DNA of 64,000 nt. It comes from Parabacteroides sp. TM07-1AC (GTDB lineage: Bacteria > Bacteroidota > Bacteroidia > Bacteroidales > Tannerellaceae). Positions 48,295-59,131 of the stretch are shown here, one piece after another (within the stretch, counting starts at the first letter, position 1; the number at the start of each line of letters is the position of its first letter). The position numbers and the translations under genes were made by a program. The notes below the pieces were generated by a model. The model worked only from the letters and a program-made list of their open reading frames with translations. It did not search any database and was not told the DNA's origin. The stretch spans positions 1 through 64,000 of the forward strand of contig NZ_QUKD01000016.1 of the NCBI RefSeq assembly GCF_003480915.1, read 5' to 3'.

Positions 48295-48903
48295 TTAAAC
48301 ATTGTCAGGTACATTTTTGAGCGTTGTTATCAGATTGTATCTGTTTTCTCTCAGGTCCTGCAATGTGTTCATTATATTCTTGATCTTCGGATAAGGCGTC
48401 TGCTGGTCAGCCTTGATGGCGATCACCAGGTCGCGGTTCACTTCGCGGGCATGTTGTACCCATGCCTTAAACTGATTATTGGTGCTGTCGGCCGGGATTC
48501 CGTAGTTTTGCGTCAACCGGTCTTGTTCGGAGGATGGCAAATTCAGAAATTCCTGCATGTTCTGGATTGGAACACCAAAAGAAGGAAGCAGGCTGAATTC
48601 GTATATCTCTTTGTCGGTAAAGCTGATACCATAGTCTTGTCCCAGCTTTTTCAATACATTAGCCTTGTCTTCCTGTTTGTCCATGCTCATGAATACTTTT
48701 CCGTCCGTATCTACCAGGATTGAAAGAATATTCGTTTCCGGTATTTTGATTTCGGAAACGGAAGCCGGAGTAGTGACCACTACCGGCTCTTTCTGAATGA
48801 AAGTAGATGTCAGCATGAAGAAAGTAAGCAGCAACACCGTTACATCACTCATTGCCGTCATGTCAATGAATGTGCTTTTGCGTTTTACTATAAGTTTAGG
48901 CAT
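48295..48903 (-). CDS. exbD: ExbD/TolR family transport protein (first copy)
   Basis: 202 residues. The span with its conserved Asp is STFIDMTAMSDVTVLLLTFF; the periplasmic domain is large (about 160 residues) and ends VIAIKADQQTPYPKIKNIM. Between exbB (5 nt) and the second exbD (12 nt). Confidence 0.9.
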   Translation of the reverse strand: MPKLIVKRKSTFIDMTAMSDVTVLLLTFFMLTSTFIQKEPVVVTTPASVSEIKIPETNILSILVDTDGKVFMSMDKQEDKANVLKKLGQDYGISFTDKEIYEFSLLPSFGVPIQNMQEFLNLPSSEQDRLTQNYGIPADSTNNQFKAWVQHAREVNRDLVIAIKADQQTPYPKIKNIMNTLQDLRENRYNLITTLKNVPDNV

Positions 48904-48908
48904 ATGCT

Positions 48909-49718
48909 TCAGTGTTTAGCGGCAAACGTTTGTACGATAGAGAAACCTATTTCATCGATGGCATACGTGATATTATCTATTTTACTGGTGAAATAGTTGT
49001 ACGAGATGATAGCCATAGCACCGGTAGCAATACCCAGTGCCGTGTTGACCAGTGCTTCGGAGATACCAGTGGACAGTGCAACAGAATCCGGTGCTCCGGC
49101 ATTAGCCAGGGCGGCGAATGAACGGATCATACCTAAAACGGTTCCAAGCAATCCGAATAAAGTACCCAGGGTTGAAATGGTTGCGATTACCGGCAGGTTC
49201 TGTTCCATGACAGGCAATTCCAGCGCGGTACTTTCTTCGATCTCTTTTTGCAGGATGACCATCTTCTGTTCTTTGGTCTGATCGGTTCTGTCCTCGACAT
49301 CGGCGTAACGTGTCAATGCCGCATTTACTACATTGGCTACGGAACCCTGTTGTTCTCCGCATGCTTTCCGGGCGGCATCGAGATTACCCTCTTCAAGATC
49401 CTTTTTTATGGTATGAACAAATCCAAGTAAAGCCTTTTTCCCTTTTGAACGACTTATGGCAATAAAGCGTTCCACACTTAGTGTGATAACGGTAAGCAAA
49501 AGAGTAATAACTACAGGGACGATGAAGCCACCCTTATAAATCGTTCCGGCATAGTTGCCCGGAAGAGGATGATTGTCCGGATTATTATCCATGAAGTTGG
49601 CAGGATTTCCTAATACAAATTTATAAAAGCATACTGCCAGGATAAAGCACACAATGATGACGACACCGGCCGATATACCGTTCGCCGATTTCTTTATAAT
49701 AGAATTATCTGTTTTCAT
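48909..49718 (-). CDS. exbB: MotA/TolQ/ExbB proton channel family protein
   Basis: 269 residues with three or more membrane spans. The family signature is GTVLGMIRSFAAL ... LSTGISEALVNTALGI. Forms the proton-conducting stator with ExbD. First gene of a seven-gene minus-strand run with two ExbDs, TonB, the small membrane protein, PstS-like and TPR genes. Confidence 0.92.
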   Translation of the reverse strand: MKTDNSIIKKSANGISAGVVIIVCFILAVCFYKFVLGNPANFMDNNPDNHPLPGNYAGTIYKGGFIVPVVITLLLTVITLSVERFIAISRSKGKKALLGFVHTIKKDLEEGNLDAARKACGEQQGSVANVVNAALTRYADVEDRTDQTKEQKMVILQKEIEESTALELPVMEQNLPVIATISTLGTLFGLLGTVLGMIRSFAALANAGAPDSVALSTGISEALVNTALGIATGAMAIISYNYFTSKIDNITYAIDEIGFSIVQTFAAKH

Positions 49719-49832
49719 ATTTCAGATTATTAGTTGATTATGGATAAAATAGAAAATAAAAGAGTTGTACATAATGAAATATGTACTCTCTATATTCCTG
49801 TTAAAGACGGGAATTTTATTTTATCGCAGTGA

Positions 49833-50228
49833 TCAAATAACAATCTTTCGCAATACGTACACCTGATGGCTCGTGCGATTACGAAGGGTAGAATAATTTA
49901 AGATGTTGTAATATGCTCTTATTTCTGAGGTTTTCTGTAGCCTGTTCTGTTCTTTCAGGGTGATGAAATAAGACAATTTGTTCGCTGTCTTCAGTAATGA
50001 GGCATAGCCTTCTGCTGTTGAGAAATTACGTGCAACAAACAGCCGGTACGCGTCGTTGTTTTTGTTTAACTCAAAATGGTTGAATTGTTGTTGCAGGTCA
50101 TTCGGTTCGGTGTAGTTTGAAATACAAATCTGCTCTTCGGGTATTCTTGTACTATTCTTGCTGAAAGCTGCGTCCTGGCTCAGAAGAAACAGGATTAAAA
50201 TACTTACTATGTTCAGCAACTTTTTCAT
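49833..50228 (-). CDS. Small exported protein of unknown function
   Basis: 131 residues from ATG 50228 (MKKLLNIVSILILFLLSQDAAFS signal; ATG 50231 adds one Met). Mature part is about 108 residues with no recognised motif: DLQQQFNHFELNKNNDAYRLFVARNF and a basic end HQVYVLRKIVI. A perfect inverted repeat (GTTAATAT-6nt-ATATTAAC) lies just upstream at 50238-50259. Confidence 0.6.
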   Translation of the reverse strand: MKKLLNIVSILILFLLSQDAAFSKNSTRIPEEQICISNYTEPNDLQQQFNHFELNKNNDAYRLFVARNFSTAEGYASLLKTANKLSYFITLKEQNRLQKTSEIRAYYNILNYSTLRNRTSHQVYVLRKIVI

Positions 50229-50237
50229 CATGGTACA

Positions 50238-50259
50238 GTTAATATCTTTCTATATTAAC
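50238..50259 (-). promoter_or_regulatory. Perfect 8-bp inverted repeat upstream of the small exported protein
   Basis: GTTAATAT (50238-50245), 6-nt spacer, ATATTAAC (50252-50259). The dyad lies 10 nt before the minus-strand ATG, so it may be an operator or a leader stem. No -7 box was seen around it. Confidence 0.45.
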
Positions 50260-50391
50260 ATATCAGGATATAAAAAGTTGAGAAAAATTTAGAGAAAATG
50301 AGTATAATTTGTCTTATCGGCTTTTGTTTAATCTATTCCAATATTCATAAATTCTATCGGCTCAGACCAACATTCTGTCGGGACGGATTGT

Positions 50392-50399
50392 TATATTTG
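50392..50399 (+). promoter_or_regulatory. -7 element of the eno promoter
   Basis: TATATTTG, a consensus -7 box, about 44 nt before ATG 50443. No clear -33 box at the right distance. Confidence 0.45.
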
Positions 50400-50439
50400 T
50401 ACTGACATGAAAAATAGTATAAAGCAACTAAATATTTAG

Positions 50440-51729
<1,290 letters not shown>

Positions 51730-51752
51730 GAAATAGATTTGATATATATTTG

Positions 51753-51788
51753 AAAGCCTCCCTGGTAGAATTATCAGAGAGGCTTTTT
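51753..51788 (+). terminator. Terminator after eno
   Basis: AAAGCCTC (51753-51760) pairs with GAGGCTTT (51779-51786), with a further CTG...CAG pair inside; T run follows. Confidence 0.85.
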
Positions 51789-51809
51789 ATGTATATGCAG
51801 ATTTATCCT

Positions 51810-54368
51810 TTAGTGCTTTATACCTTGTATGGTCTTTCTCCCTTCCTCAGTAGAAAGCCTGAAGAAATAAATGCCAGTGGATAGACTGCTGGTGTTCAGT
51901 ATGTTGTTCGGGCGTTGTATTTTCCGTACCAGTTTGCCATCAGAAGAATAAACTTCCAACACCTTTACCTGCTGGTGATTTTGTATCTGAACTTCTTCAC
52001 TGAATACATGAGGGTGAATATCTATTTCCTCTTTAACCGGTGTCAGTTCATTGCTGACGCTTGTTTCTATTCGGGCACTGACGGGAAGACTTTCCTCTTT
52101 TCCATAGAGGGCCGATACCTGGAACAGCGATACGTCGGAGATTCTGTTTTTGACCGTATATTGTGTTTGTGAGCCCGGCAATGTCGCTAGTGGAGATTGA
52201 TCCTGATATACCTTATATTCCGTCAATTCAGGGAAAGCTGTGATCAGGGAACTTTCGGGCAAATCAGAAACAACATTTGATCTTTTGACTGACAACCGAC
52301 GTGTCTCCGAGGGTCCGGCTGGAGTAATCGGTATGCGTCGCATACCGGATGCCGTATAGTTTGAAGTTAATTCACCATCCTGAGATGAAATGTTAATGGC
52401 CAGGAGTGTATTGGCATTTAACTCCTCCTTTGCGAAAGTTTTCCACTCTTTTCCGTCTAACGAATAAATATTTCCTTTTCCATCTATTGCCGGTCCCTCA
52501 TCAACGAAAGCCGGATAAACGTCATTGCCATATTCTTTCACATGGATGGCTACCAGTAGCTCCTGATTAGAATCGATTACAAAGGGAGTTTTGAGTTTGA
52601 CCGAATTGAATTTGTCAGGATCGGATTCGATGACATCTTCTTCATAGATACGATTTCCTTGCTTGATATATATACCGTATGTCACATTCGATACCGGATA
52701 GATGCAGACGTGTGTAATCGTTTTCTTATGCACGGGGGACAAGTCGCTCGTGTCCCATTTTTGTGCGAAATAGAAAGGTTCCCCTCGTAATCCGTATTGA
52801 TTGTAACGGCTTGACGTACCCCATCCTGCTAACTGATCGTATAAGGGAGCCGACCATTTCAATAAAATATCTCTGTTGTCTGTTTCCTGATATGTCAGAT
52901 CGGCGGGGCCTTTATAGTTACTTCCTATCGTTTCCCCCGTTTGCGTCATTCCATACAGCGTGGTTACTCCCGTTTGCAATGGGTCGAGCCAGATATCCAT
53001 CCGGCCTGTATTGTTTTCACTGTATTTATTCCAGTGGAAGGATAATTTGCCATATAGGTTTATGCCTTCGGGGTCTTCGCAACTGGAGTCACCTCCGCTC
53101 AATGTCCCGATGATTAATCCGTTACTGTTGAACAGCGGTGAACCGGAAGAGCCGCCTTCGGTTACTCCGTGTCCGTTGGGGGTTGCATCGTAGATAACAT
53201 TCCAATGGGCATTTGTAGCCCCTGTTTGATTTACGTCGCTATTATTCCAGGTTACTGATTCTGTGGGATATTTACCGTAAGTGGATATCTTCATATAGTC
53301 GCCTGCCGGATGGTGAATTCCGACTCCGGAGAGAGATGGTTTGTTTATACGATCCCATCCATTGAAAAATACATCGTAATCGTCCGGTATATTTTGATTC
53401 AATAACAGGAGCAGGCCGTCTGAACCGTTTTCGACAGGGATAGCTACTTTTCGGGTACAACCGACCATGGTTTTGATCGGAAAGATCGGTGATTCGTTAT
53501 CGCAACCCGAGTGTTCTTCGTGAAAATAAAACAACCATTGATTCAGATCTTCGTCGGTAGCCTCCTTTGTCCCAGACATATTCTGTGAGCAGTGGAAGGC
53601 ACTTAATACATAAGGCTTTTTATCTTTCGCTGTGTTATTTATCAAAGAAGCAGAGCAGATATAGGTGGCATCGTCTATCAATTGTATCATCTGAATGATT
53701 CCTTTCTTTTGGAGTTGCCAGCTGTCTCCCTCTTCGCAATTGATGTTAACCTGGCAAGGACCTGACTGACCGGCACCGGGGGCTTCAATGGATAAGTGGT
53801 TGTATCCGTATCCTACCTTGTCGATTCGCAGAAGCACTTCTTTTCCAGAGGGGGCGGGTACATATTCCAGTACAGCTTCATCACCTGCGATAAGTTCGGT
53901 TGCAAAAGCTCCGTTTTGAGGATGTGTACGGTTGGTATAGGCTCCCAATACCTGGGTTTTGTTTGCATTGTAAATATACAATTTACCTCCTTCCGGAATG
54001 TAGAAGTCGGAATAATAGAAGATCAGGGCAATTGCATCTTTCGCTTGCAGATGTAACTGCCATACTTGCTGACCATCAGGTAAGGTGATCCAGTCCCCGT
54101 CGTTCGCTATGTTGAAGTCGGTGTCGATTACTTTGGCAATACACAGCGGAGCACCTTGGCTAACATGCCATGCATCGACAGCTTTTAGATCTTCGACACT
54201 GAATTTTACCGGGATTTGTATGGCTTGCTTTGTACTTCGCAAGTTCGATTTGAACTGAAAACTAGGCGGCAGGCCACCCTCGCTGATCTGTGCCTGTAAA
54301 CTGATGACTGTAAAGAGACAAAAAAGACAAATAGTCAGTTGTCGTAAAAGTGGGTTGTAAAGATTCAT
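51810..54368 (-). CDS. Secreted Lys-C-like serine endopeptidase with type IX sorting tail
   Basis: 852 residues. Signal peptide ending SLQAQ. The chymotrypsin-fold protease holds the triad His259 (LSAFHC), Asp317 (NGSDGLLL) and Ser408 (GGSSGSPLF), like bacterial lysyl endopeptidases. Many Cys suggest disulfides. Then a fibronectin-III-like stretch (about 485-500) and a jelly-roll-like region (about 525-660). The C-terminal ~60 residues (VLEVYSSDGKLVRK ... SSLSTGIYFFRL ... IQGIKH) match the type IX secretion tail pattern. It would be exported and attached to or released from the surface. Confidence 0.8.
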   Translation of the reverse strand: MNLYNPLLRQLTICLFCLFTVISLQAQISEGGLPPSFQFKSNLRSTKQAIQIPVKFSVEDLKAVDAWHVSQGAPLCIAKVIDTDFNIANDGDWITLPDGQQVWQLHLQAKDAIALIFYYSDFYIPEGGKLYIYNANKTQVLGAYTNRTHPQNGAFATELIAGDEAVLEYVPAPSGKEVLLRIDKVGYGYNHLSIEAPGAGQSGPCQVNINCEEGDSWQLQKKGIIQMIQLIDDATYICSASLINNTAKDKKPYVLSAFHCSQNMSGTKEATDEDLNQWLFYFHEEHSGCDNESPIFPIKTMVGCTRKVAIPVENGSDGLLLLLNQNIPDDYDVFFNGWDRINKPSLSGVGIHHPAGDYMKISTYGKYPTESVTWNNSDVNQTGATNAHWNVIYDATPNGHGVTEGGSSGSPLFNSNGLIIGTLSGGDSSCEDPEGINLYGKLSFHWNKYSENNTGRMDIWLDPLQTGVTTLYGMTQTGETIGSNYKGPADLTYQETDNRDILLKWSAPLYDQLAGWGTSSRYNQYGLRGEPFYFAQKWDTSDLSPVHKKTITHVCIYPVSNVTYGIYIKQGNRIYEEDVIESDPDKFNSVKLKTPFVIDSNQELLVAIHVKEYGNDVYPAFVDEGPAIDGKGNIYSLDGKEWKTFAKEELNANTLLAINISSQDGELTSNYTASGMRRIPITPAGPSETRRLSVKRSNVVSDLPESSLITAFPELTEYKVYQDQSPLATLPGSQTQYTVKNRISDVSLFQVSALYGKEESLPVSARIETSVSNELTPVKEEIDIHPHVFSEEVQIQNHQQVKVLEVYSSDGKLVRKIQRPNNILNTSSLSTGIYFFRLSTEEGRKTIQGIKH

Positions 54369-54937
54369 GGAATCGATATTTTATATTAATATTTGTGTAT
54401 GTAAGCCGGATCTCTTTCCGATGGATATATATCGACCAGCTTGATTCTCTATTAATGATTCAGGTGTTGCCTGATACAAGAGATTGATTGGAGGACTCAA
54501 ACTTAAGACTATACCGGTTATTCTTTGCAAAGATAAAAGTTTATGCAAAGGATGTTATAGATGGTTCTCTTTTTCTTGTTGCTTTATTTGTTATATATAG
54601 TCTAGTGCCGGGTGTTGAAGATTAAACAATTTTATCCTGTGTATTAACCGTTAAATATAGGACTTTTAACCTCTTTTCTTATAATATTTATATAAGTAAG
54701 GTATACGTTTTGTTTTTGCAAGGCATAGATTATATATGTGTAACCTGTGCCTTTCCTTTTTGTAAAGCATATATTCTTGATAAAAAGGTGCTGATTTTGA
54801 TTCTTAATAGTAGGGAGATTGACTTTCAAATAAAGGGAGTAATGACCTTAATTGTTTGGTGCAAATAGAAAATCCCGGTGTATCTATCAGACTGACACAC
54901 CGGGATTTTTTTGTATGAATTGTAAATAGCTATTTGT
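54369..54937. other. Intergenic region upstream of the protease gene
   Basis: 569 bp between two minus-strand genes, AT-rich. On the minus strand TATCTTTG at 54528-54535 may be the protease -7 box (leader about 150 nt); no matching -33 box at the standard spacing. A terminator for the aminotransferase gene is at 54869-54912. No convincing gene. Confidence 0.5.
54869..54912 (-). terminator. Terminator of the HisC/CobD-like gene
   Basis: AAAATCCCGGTGT (54869-54881) pairs with ACACCGGGATTTT (54897-54909); 15-nt loop and A/T runs on both sides. Confidence 0.85.
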
Positions 54938-55966
54938 TTACAGTAGGGAGAACCATTCACGGATCGCATCGATCAGAACTTGATTCTCTGCTGTTGTCTG
55001 GGTGGACAGGCGGATATATGTTTCATCCAGACCACGGAAGTTAGATGCATCGCGGATCAGGATACCGTAATTGTCCCACAGATATTTCTTTAATTCAGCG
55101 GCCGTCCCTTTTTTCAAACGGACGAGGAAGAATGTTGTAGAAGTCGGTATTACTTCCAGGTTGTCGAACTTATTCAACTGGTAGATCAGTTCGGCTGTTT
55201 CGCGTTGCCATTTGCGGATAGGCAAAGTGAATTGTGCCGGATGGATCAGAATATATTTACTTGCTTCGAGCGCAATGGCATTAACCGACCAGGGGATAAT
55301 ATATTTGTTTACCATCGCCGTTATTTCCGGTGAAGCAACCAGGTAACCGATACGTAACCCCGGAATGTTGTATGCTTTCGATATAGACTGGATCAGGATC
55401 AGGTTCGGATTGTTCTTTACGTCCGAAGGTTTCAACATATCTTCGGTAGTAAAGGCAACATAAGCCTGGTCGATGATAAACTTCGTATTGCGATTGGCTG
55501 CAAGCAGTCTGAGTATCTCTGTACGATGAAGTAGTTTTCCATCCGGGTTATTCGGATTACAGATCCAGCAGAAATCCTGTCCTTCCAGAGAAAGCTCCGA
55601 TAGGTCGTCGGAGGTCGAGAAAAAGGTCAGTTCGTGTTCGTGCAGGCGGCAGGCATCTTCGTACTCCGCGAAAGAAGGGACGGCGATGGTGGATTTAGCC
55701 CCTTTCCAAGCTTGGGCGATCAGATAGAATGCAGTGATCGAGCCGTTTGTCACTACAACGTTTTCTTCTTTTATCTCATACCGGCGGGCAAGCAGTCTTT
55801 TCAGTGATGCAGCATCCGGCTCCGGATAACGTGTCAGTTTACTGAACTGCTCATTGAGATGTTCTTTGAGTTTATCGAGGTTAGCGCCGTGCCAAACGTT
55901 AGAACTGAAGTTTATCTTTACTTCGTTCTGGGAATTATAAAAGTCATCGCCGTGTCCGAATAGCAT
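54938..55966 (-). CDS. PLP-dependent aminotransferase (HisC / CobD-like)
   Basis: 342 residues of aminotransferase fold type I. PLP-binding Lys197 in SISKAYNIPGLRIGY, NPNNPDG (137-143) and Asp166 are present. The short length and the N-terminus (MLFGHGDDFYNSQNEVKINFSSN) fit L-threonine-O-3-phosphate decarboxylase (CobD, cobalamin side chain) or histidinol-phosphate aminotransferase. No cobalamin or histidine genes are adjacent, so the choice is open. A minus-strand TATTTTTG at 56010-56017 could be its promoter. Confidence 0.75.
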   Translation of the reverse strand: MLFGHGDDFYNSQNEVKINFSSNVWHGANLDKLKEHLNEQFSKLTRYPEPDAASLKRLLARRYEIKEENVVVTNGSITAFYLIAQAWKGAKSTIAVPSFAEYEDACRLHEHELTFFSTSDDLSELSLEGQDFCWICNPNNPDGKLLHRTEILRLLAANRNTKFIIDQAYVAFTTEDMLKPSDVKNNPNLILIQSISKAYNIPGLRIGYLVASPEITAMVNKYIIPWSVNAIALEASKYILIHPAQFTLPIRKWQRETAELIYQLNKFDNLEVIPTSTTFFLVRLKKGTAAELKKYLWDNYGILIRDASNFRGLDETYIRLSTQTTAENQVLIDAIREWFSLL

Positions 55967-56017
55967 ACTTTCTTGTTTTATGTAATTAATAATGTTATAA
56001 AAGGTGGTGCAAAAATA

Positions 56018-59017
56018 CTAATCTTTTTGGCTTTTCCTATCAATCGCCTTATAGATTGCGTCCTGTATGCGCGTACGTATATCCAGGGCACTGAGCTTGT
56101 TGTTGGCTCGTGAAGGATTTACTCTGTTACAGAGGAATATATAAAGTAGCTGATTATCCGGGTCTACCCAAAAGCAAGTTCCGGTAAATCCCGTATGACC
56201 ATACGTTGAAGGGGGCGTGAGGTTACTGCAGGGTGAACCTTTATGAGTGCCGACAGCCGGTTTATCGAAACCCAGTCCGCGACGGCTTGTCGGGCTTTTG
56301 CTCTGTGTGAAAAGGCGGCAGGTTTCTGCTGATAAATATTGTTCGTTGCCGTATGTCCCCTGATTGAGGAAAAGCTGTAAGACTTTCGCCAGGTCGTTGG
56401 CGTTCGAGAAGAGACCGGCATTGCCCGATACACCCCCCTGAAAGGCTGCGGCTTCGTCATGTACGTAACCGCGTAATAGCTGGCGGCGTACGAACTGGTC
56501 GTTCTCGGTCGGGACGATTTGCAGGCTGTCCATTCTCCTGAGCGGATTATAGGTGGTATGCCACGCTCCGAGGCGGCTGTAGAAATCGTTATGGAGGAGT
56601 TGGTCCATCGGTTGCTTCATCAGATTCTCTGCCATCATCTTCAGCATGATAAAGTTGATACAGCTATATACATACTTTCCGCGTGTACCGAGGCGGGAGT
56701 CTTTTATGTCCTGCATGATACTGTCTTTAAAAGAGTCATGCAGGTAGAAGTTGCGTGCCACTTCTGTAGTAAATCCAGGCTTCTTTGTAGTGGAGACCAG
56801 TTCCGGCAGATAGCTGAAATCGTTGCGGACATAGGTCTTGGCATCGAAGCGTACCGGATGTGTGGCATTCTTTTCACGGCTGTAAAGGCTGCCTTTGTAA
56901 CTGTCTTTATCTATTGCATCCAGATAAAAGTTGATTGTGGAAATGACGCCCGATTGATGGTAAAGCAGCTCTTTTATGTTCAGATCCTTCTTGTTGGACT
57001 CTTTTAGTTCGGGGATATAATCTGATATTTTATTATTAAGGGTGAACTTCTTCTCATCATAGGCTTTCATGACTGCCAGTAATGTCCCGGCAGCCTTGGA
57101 GGCAGATGCGAGATCATAAACGGAATTTTCCTTTACGTTCTGCTTTTGGCTATAATCGAAATATCCGAATGATTTGTCGTAAATGACCATTCCGTCTTTG
57201 GCAACCAATACCTGGCAACCTGGATAGGCTTTTTGCTCCAGCCCTTCCTCGACGATAGATTCGATCACGTCGAGACGGACGGCATTGGCTCCGACTTCCT
57301 CCGGTTCATGATAGCCCAGCCGTGTCTTTTCCGTAAAGATCCCTGAGCCTGCGTGGAATAATCCGGGGATCGTGACGGGGAGTTTGCCTTTTGCCGGAAC
57401 TCCTCCGAAAATGACTTGTGCTGCATATTCCTGTGCCAGTGGTGTACCCTCGTATCCCATAATTACGGCTTTTGCTTTCAAGATAGAACTCTTATACTCT
57501 TTACAGAAATAGGGGAGGGTAAAGAATGCATAGATCACTTCTTTTTTAGTCGCTAACCCGCGAAGCAATTGACTTTCGGGTATACGGACGGTGTGTACGC
57601 CGCAGATGATCACGTCGTATTTCTCCAGTTGTTTGTAGACATTCTGTATTTGTGCGGCAGTCGAATTGCGGCTGATACTGAAACAGGCGACGCTGTCGTA
57701 ACGCCCCAGTATTTCCTGAAATTCATTTCCGGCGGATGCTCCGATAGACAATGCAGCTATCTTCTTTTTATCCAACTGTCTGACCGGTACTATATTGTCT
57801 TCGTTTTTCAGCAGTGTGATTGCTTCTGCATTGAGCTTGGCGGCAAGCCAGGCGGCATGGGGCGAGTTCAACCGTTTACTCAATCCTTTCGTTTCGATCG
57901 GGCGATAGTTGTTCAGTCCGGTAATGTATTTATATTGAAGTATTTTTATGCATTTGGCTTCAATATCTTCTATATTTAGAATACCTTCGTCGATCGCTTC
58001 TTTTACAGCTGTAAAGTCATTGATCGGTGCAGCCGGTGCCAGCAAAATATCATTTCCCGCCAGCAATGCTTTTACCGACGGGTTGTCCGATTTACTGGTG
58101 GAGGCACCTTTCATGGCGAGTGCGTCCGTAAAGCACAGACCTTTGAAGCCCAGTTCCTCTTTCAATAGTCCGGTAACTATTGGGCGGGAAAGGGAAGAAG
58201 GGAGGTTACGGGTTTTATCCAGTGCCGGGATATAAAGGTGTCCGGTCATGATTCCGGCATACCCGTCATATATATATCGTTTAAAAGGATATAGTTCGAC
58301 ACTGTCCAGGCGGGCCCGGTCATGGTGGACGGCAGGCAACGTATTATGTGAATCTTCCGAAGTATCGCCATGTCCCGGGAAATGTTTGGCTACAGAGATA
58401 ATGCCGGCCCTCTCCAGGCCGCGGGCATAGGCAATGCCTTTGTCGGCTACAGCCCGCGGATTCTCTCCGAAAGAACGCAGACCGATTACCGGATTGTCTG
58501 TATTGCTGTTCACATCTATGTCCGGAGCGAAATTTATTTGTATCCCCATCTCTTTGCATTGGCGGGCTACTTCCTGTCCGTATTCAGTAATCAGCTTATC
58601 ATCTTCGATGGCTCCCAGCATCATATTTTTAGGAAAGCGCGTAGTTCCGCTAAGCCGCATGGATAATCCCCATTCGCCATCCAGTGAAACGAACATCGGA
58701 ACACGCGATGCTTTCTGGAGCCGGTTGGTCACTTCCGCCTGGGTGACCGGATTCCCTTTATGGAAAAGGATTCCGCCGATCTTTATCTCATTCACATACC
58801 GCATAAGCCGTTGCATGTTGCGGTTCTCCGATTTAGGTTCGGCTATGACCATAAAGAGTTGCCCTATCCGTTCATCGTAAGTCATCGCGTCAAACACAGA
58901 ATCGACCCAGTGATTCATTTTTGCCTGATCGGTGTTACGGTACATATTAGGTATAGTCTGTGCTTTGGCAGTCAGTAAACACACAGAGCAAAACAGCATT
59001 GTAAGTATCTTCCTCAT
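56018..59017 (-). CDS. Fusion of NagZ-type beta-N-acetylglucosaminidase (GH3) and class C beta-lactamase-like domain
   Basis: 999 residues from ATG 59017; the in-frame ATG at 59044 overlaps the predicted -7 box at 59042-59049, so it is not the start. Signal peptide MRKILTMLFCSVCLLTAKAQ. GH3 domain: KHFPGHGDT (211-219), with the catalytic His in the same segment, and nucleophile Asp298 (FTDALAMKG). C-terminal serine hydrolase: SASK (638-641, SxxK), YSC (784-786) in place of YxN, and HTG (941-943). Both halves act on peptidoglycan or muropeptides, so a cell-wall recycling or remodelling enzyme is likely. Confidence 0.85.
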   Translation of the reverse strand: MRKILTMLFCSVCLLTAKAQTIPNMYRNTDQAKMNHWVDSVFDAMTYDERIGQLFMVIAEPKSENRNMQRLMRYVNEIKIGGILFHKGNPVTQAEVTNRLQKASRVPMFVSLDGEWGLSMRLSGTTRFPKNMMLGAIEDDKLITEYGQEVARQCKEMGIQINFAPDIDVNSNTDNPVIGLRSFGENPRAVADKGIAYARGLERAGIISVAKHFPGHGDTSEDSHNTLPAVHHDRARLDSVELYPFKRYIYDGYAGIMTGHLYIPALDKTRNLPSSLSRPIVTGLLKEELGFKGLCFTDALAMKGASTSKSDNPSVKALLAGNDILLAPAAPINDFTAVKEAIDEGILNIEDIEAKCIKILQYKYITGLNNYRPIETKGLSKRLNSPHAAWLAAKLNAEAITLLKNEDNIVPVRQLDKKKIAALSIGASAGNEFQEILGRYDSVACFSISRNSTAAQIQNVYKQLEKYDVIICGVHTVRIPESQLLRGLATKKEVIYAFFTLPYFCKEYKSSILKAKAVIMGYEGTPLAQEYAAQVIFGGVPAKGKLPVTIPGLFHAGSGIFTEKTRLGYHEPEEVGANAVRLDVIESIVEEGLEQKAYPGCQVLVAKDGMVIYDKSFGYFDYSQKQNVKENSVYDLASASKAAGTLLAVMKAYDEKKFTLNNKISDYIPELKESNKKDLNIKELLYHQSGVISTINFYLDAIDKDSYKGSLYSREKNATHPVRFDAKTYVRNDFSYLPELVSTTKKPGFTTEVARNFYLHDSFKDSIMQDIKDSRLGTRGKYVYSCINFIMLKMMAENLMKQPMDQLLHNDFYSRLGAWHTTYNPLRRMDSLQIVPTENDQFVRRQLLRGYVHDEAAAFQGGVSGNAGLFSNANDLAKVLQLFLNQGTYGNEQYLSAETCRLFTQSKSPTSRRGLGFDKPAVGTHKGSPCSNLTPPSTYGHTGFTGTCFWVDPDNQLLYIFLCNRVNPSRANNKLSALDIRTRIQDAIYKAIDRKSQKD

Positions 59018-59041
59018 CTTCACGTTATCATTATTATTCTC

Positions 59042-59049
59042 CAAAAATA
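59042..59049 (-). promoter_or_regulatory. -7 element of the GH3-beta-lactamase gene
   Basis: On the minus strand the sequence reads TATTTTTG. It would start transcription near 59036, about 18 nt before ATG 59017. No clear -33 box at 19-21 nt. Confidence 0.4.
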
Positions 59050-59099
59050 CACAAATCTGCCGAGGTTTTGTATGAGTGACGTAAATATTCTTTGAACTA

Positions 59100-59131
59100 T
59101 TTGCGTATCAAATAAATCTTTCGTTACTTTG
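59100..59131 (+). promoter_or_regulatory. Promoter of rplS
   Basis: TTTG (59100-59103), 20-nt spacer, TTACTTTG (59124-59131), one mismatch to TAnnTTTG. Start site near 59138, 80 nt before ATG 59218. Confidence 0.6.

Noticed and set aside
54644..54829. 61-residue open frame in the gap before the aminotransferase terminator
   Set aside because: Low-complexity, AT-rich, no start context or similarity to known families.
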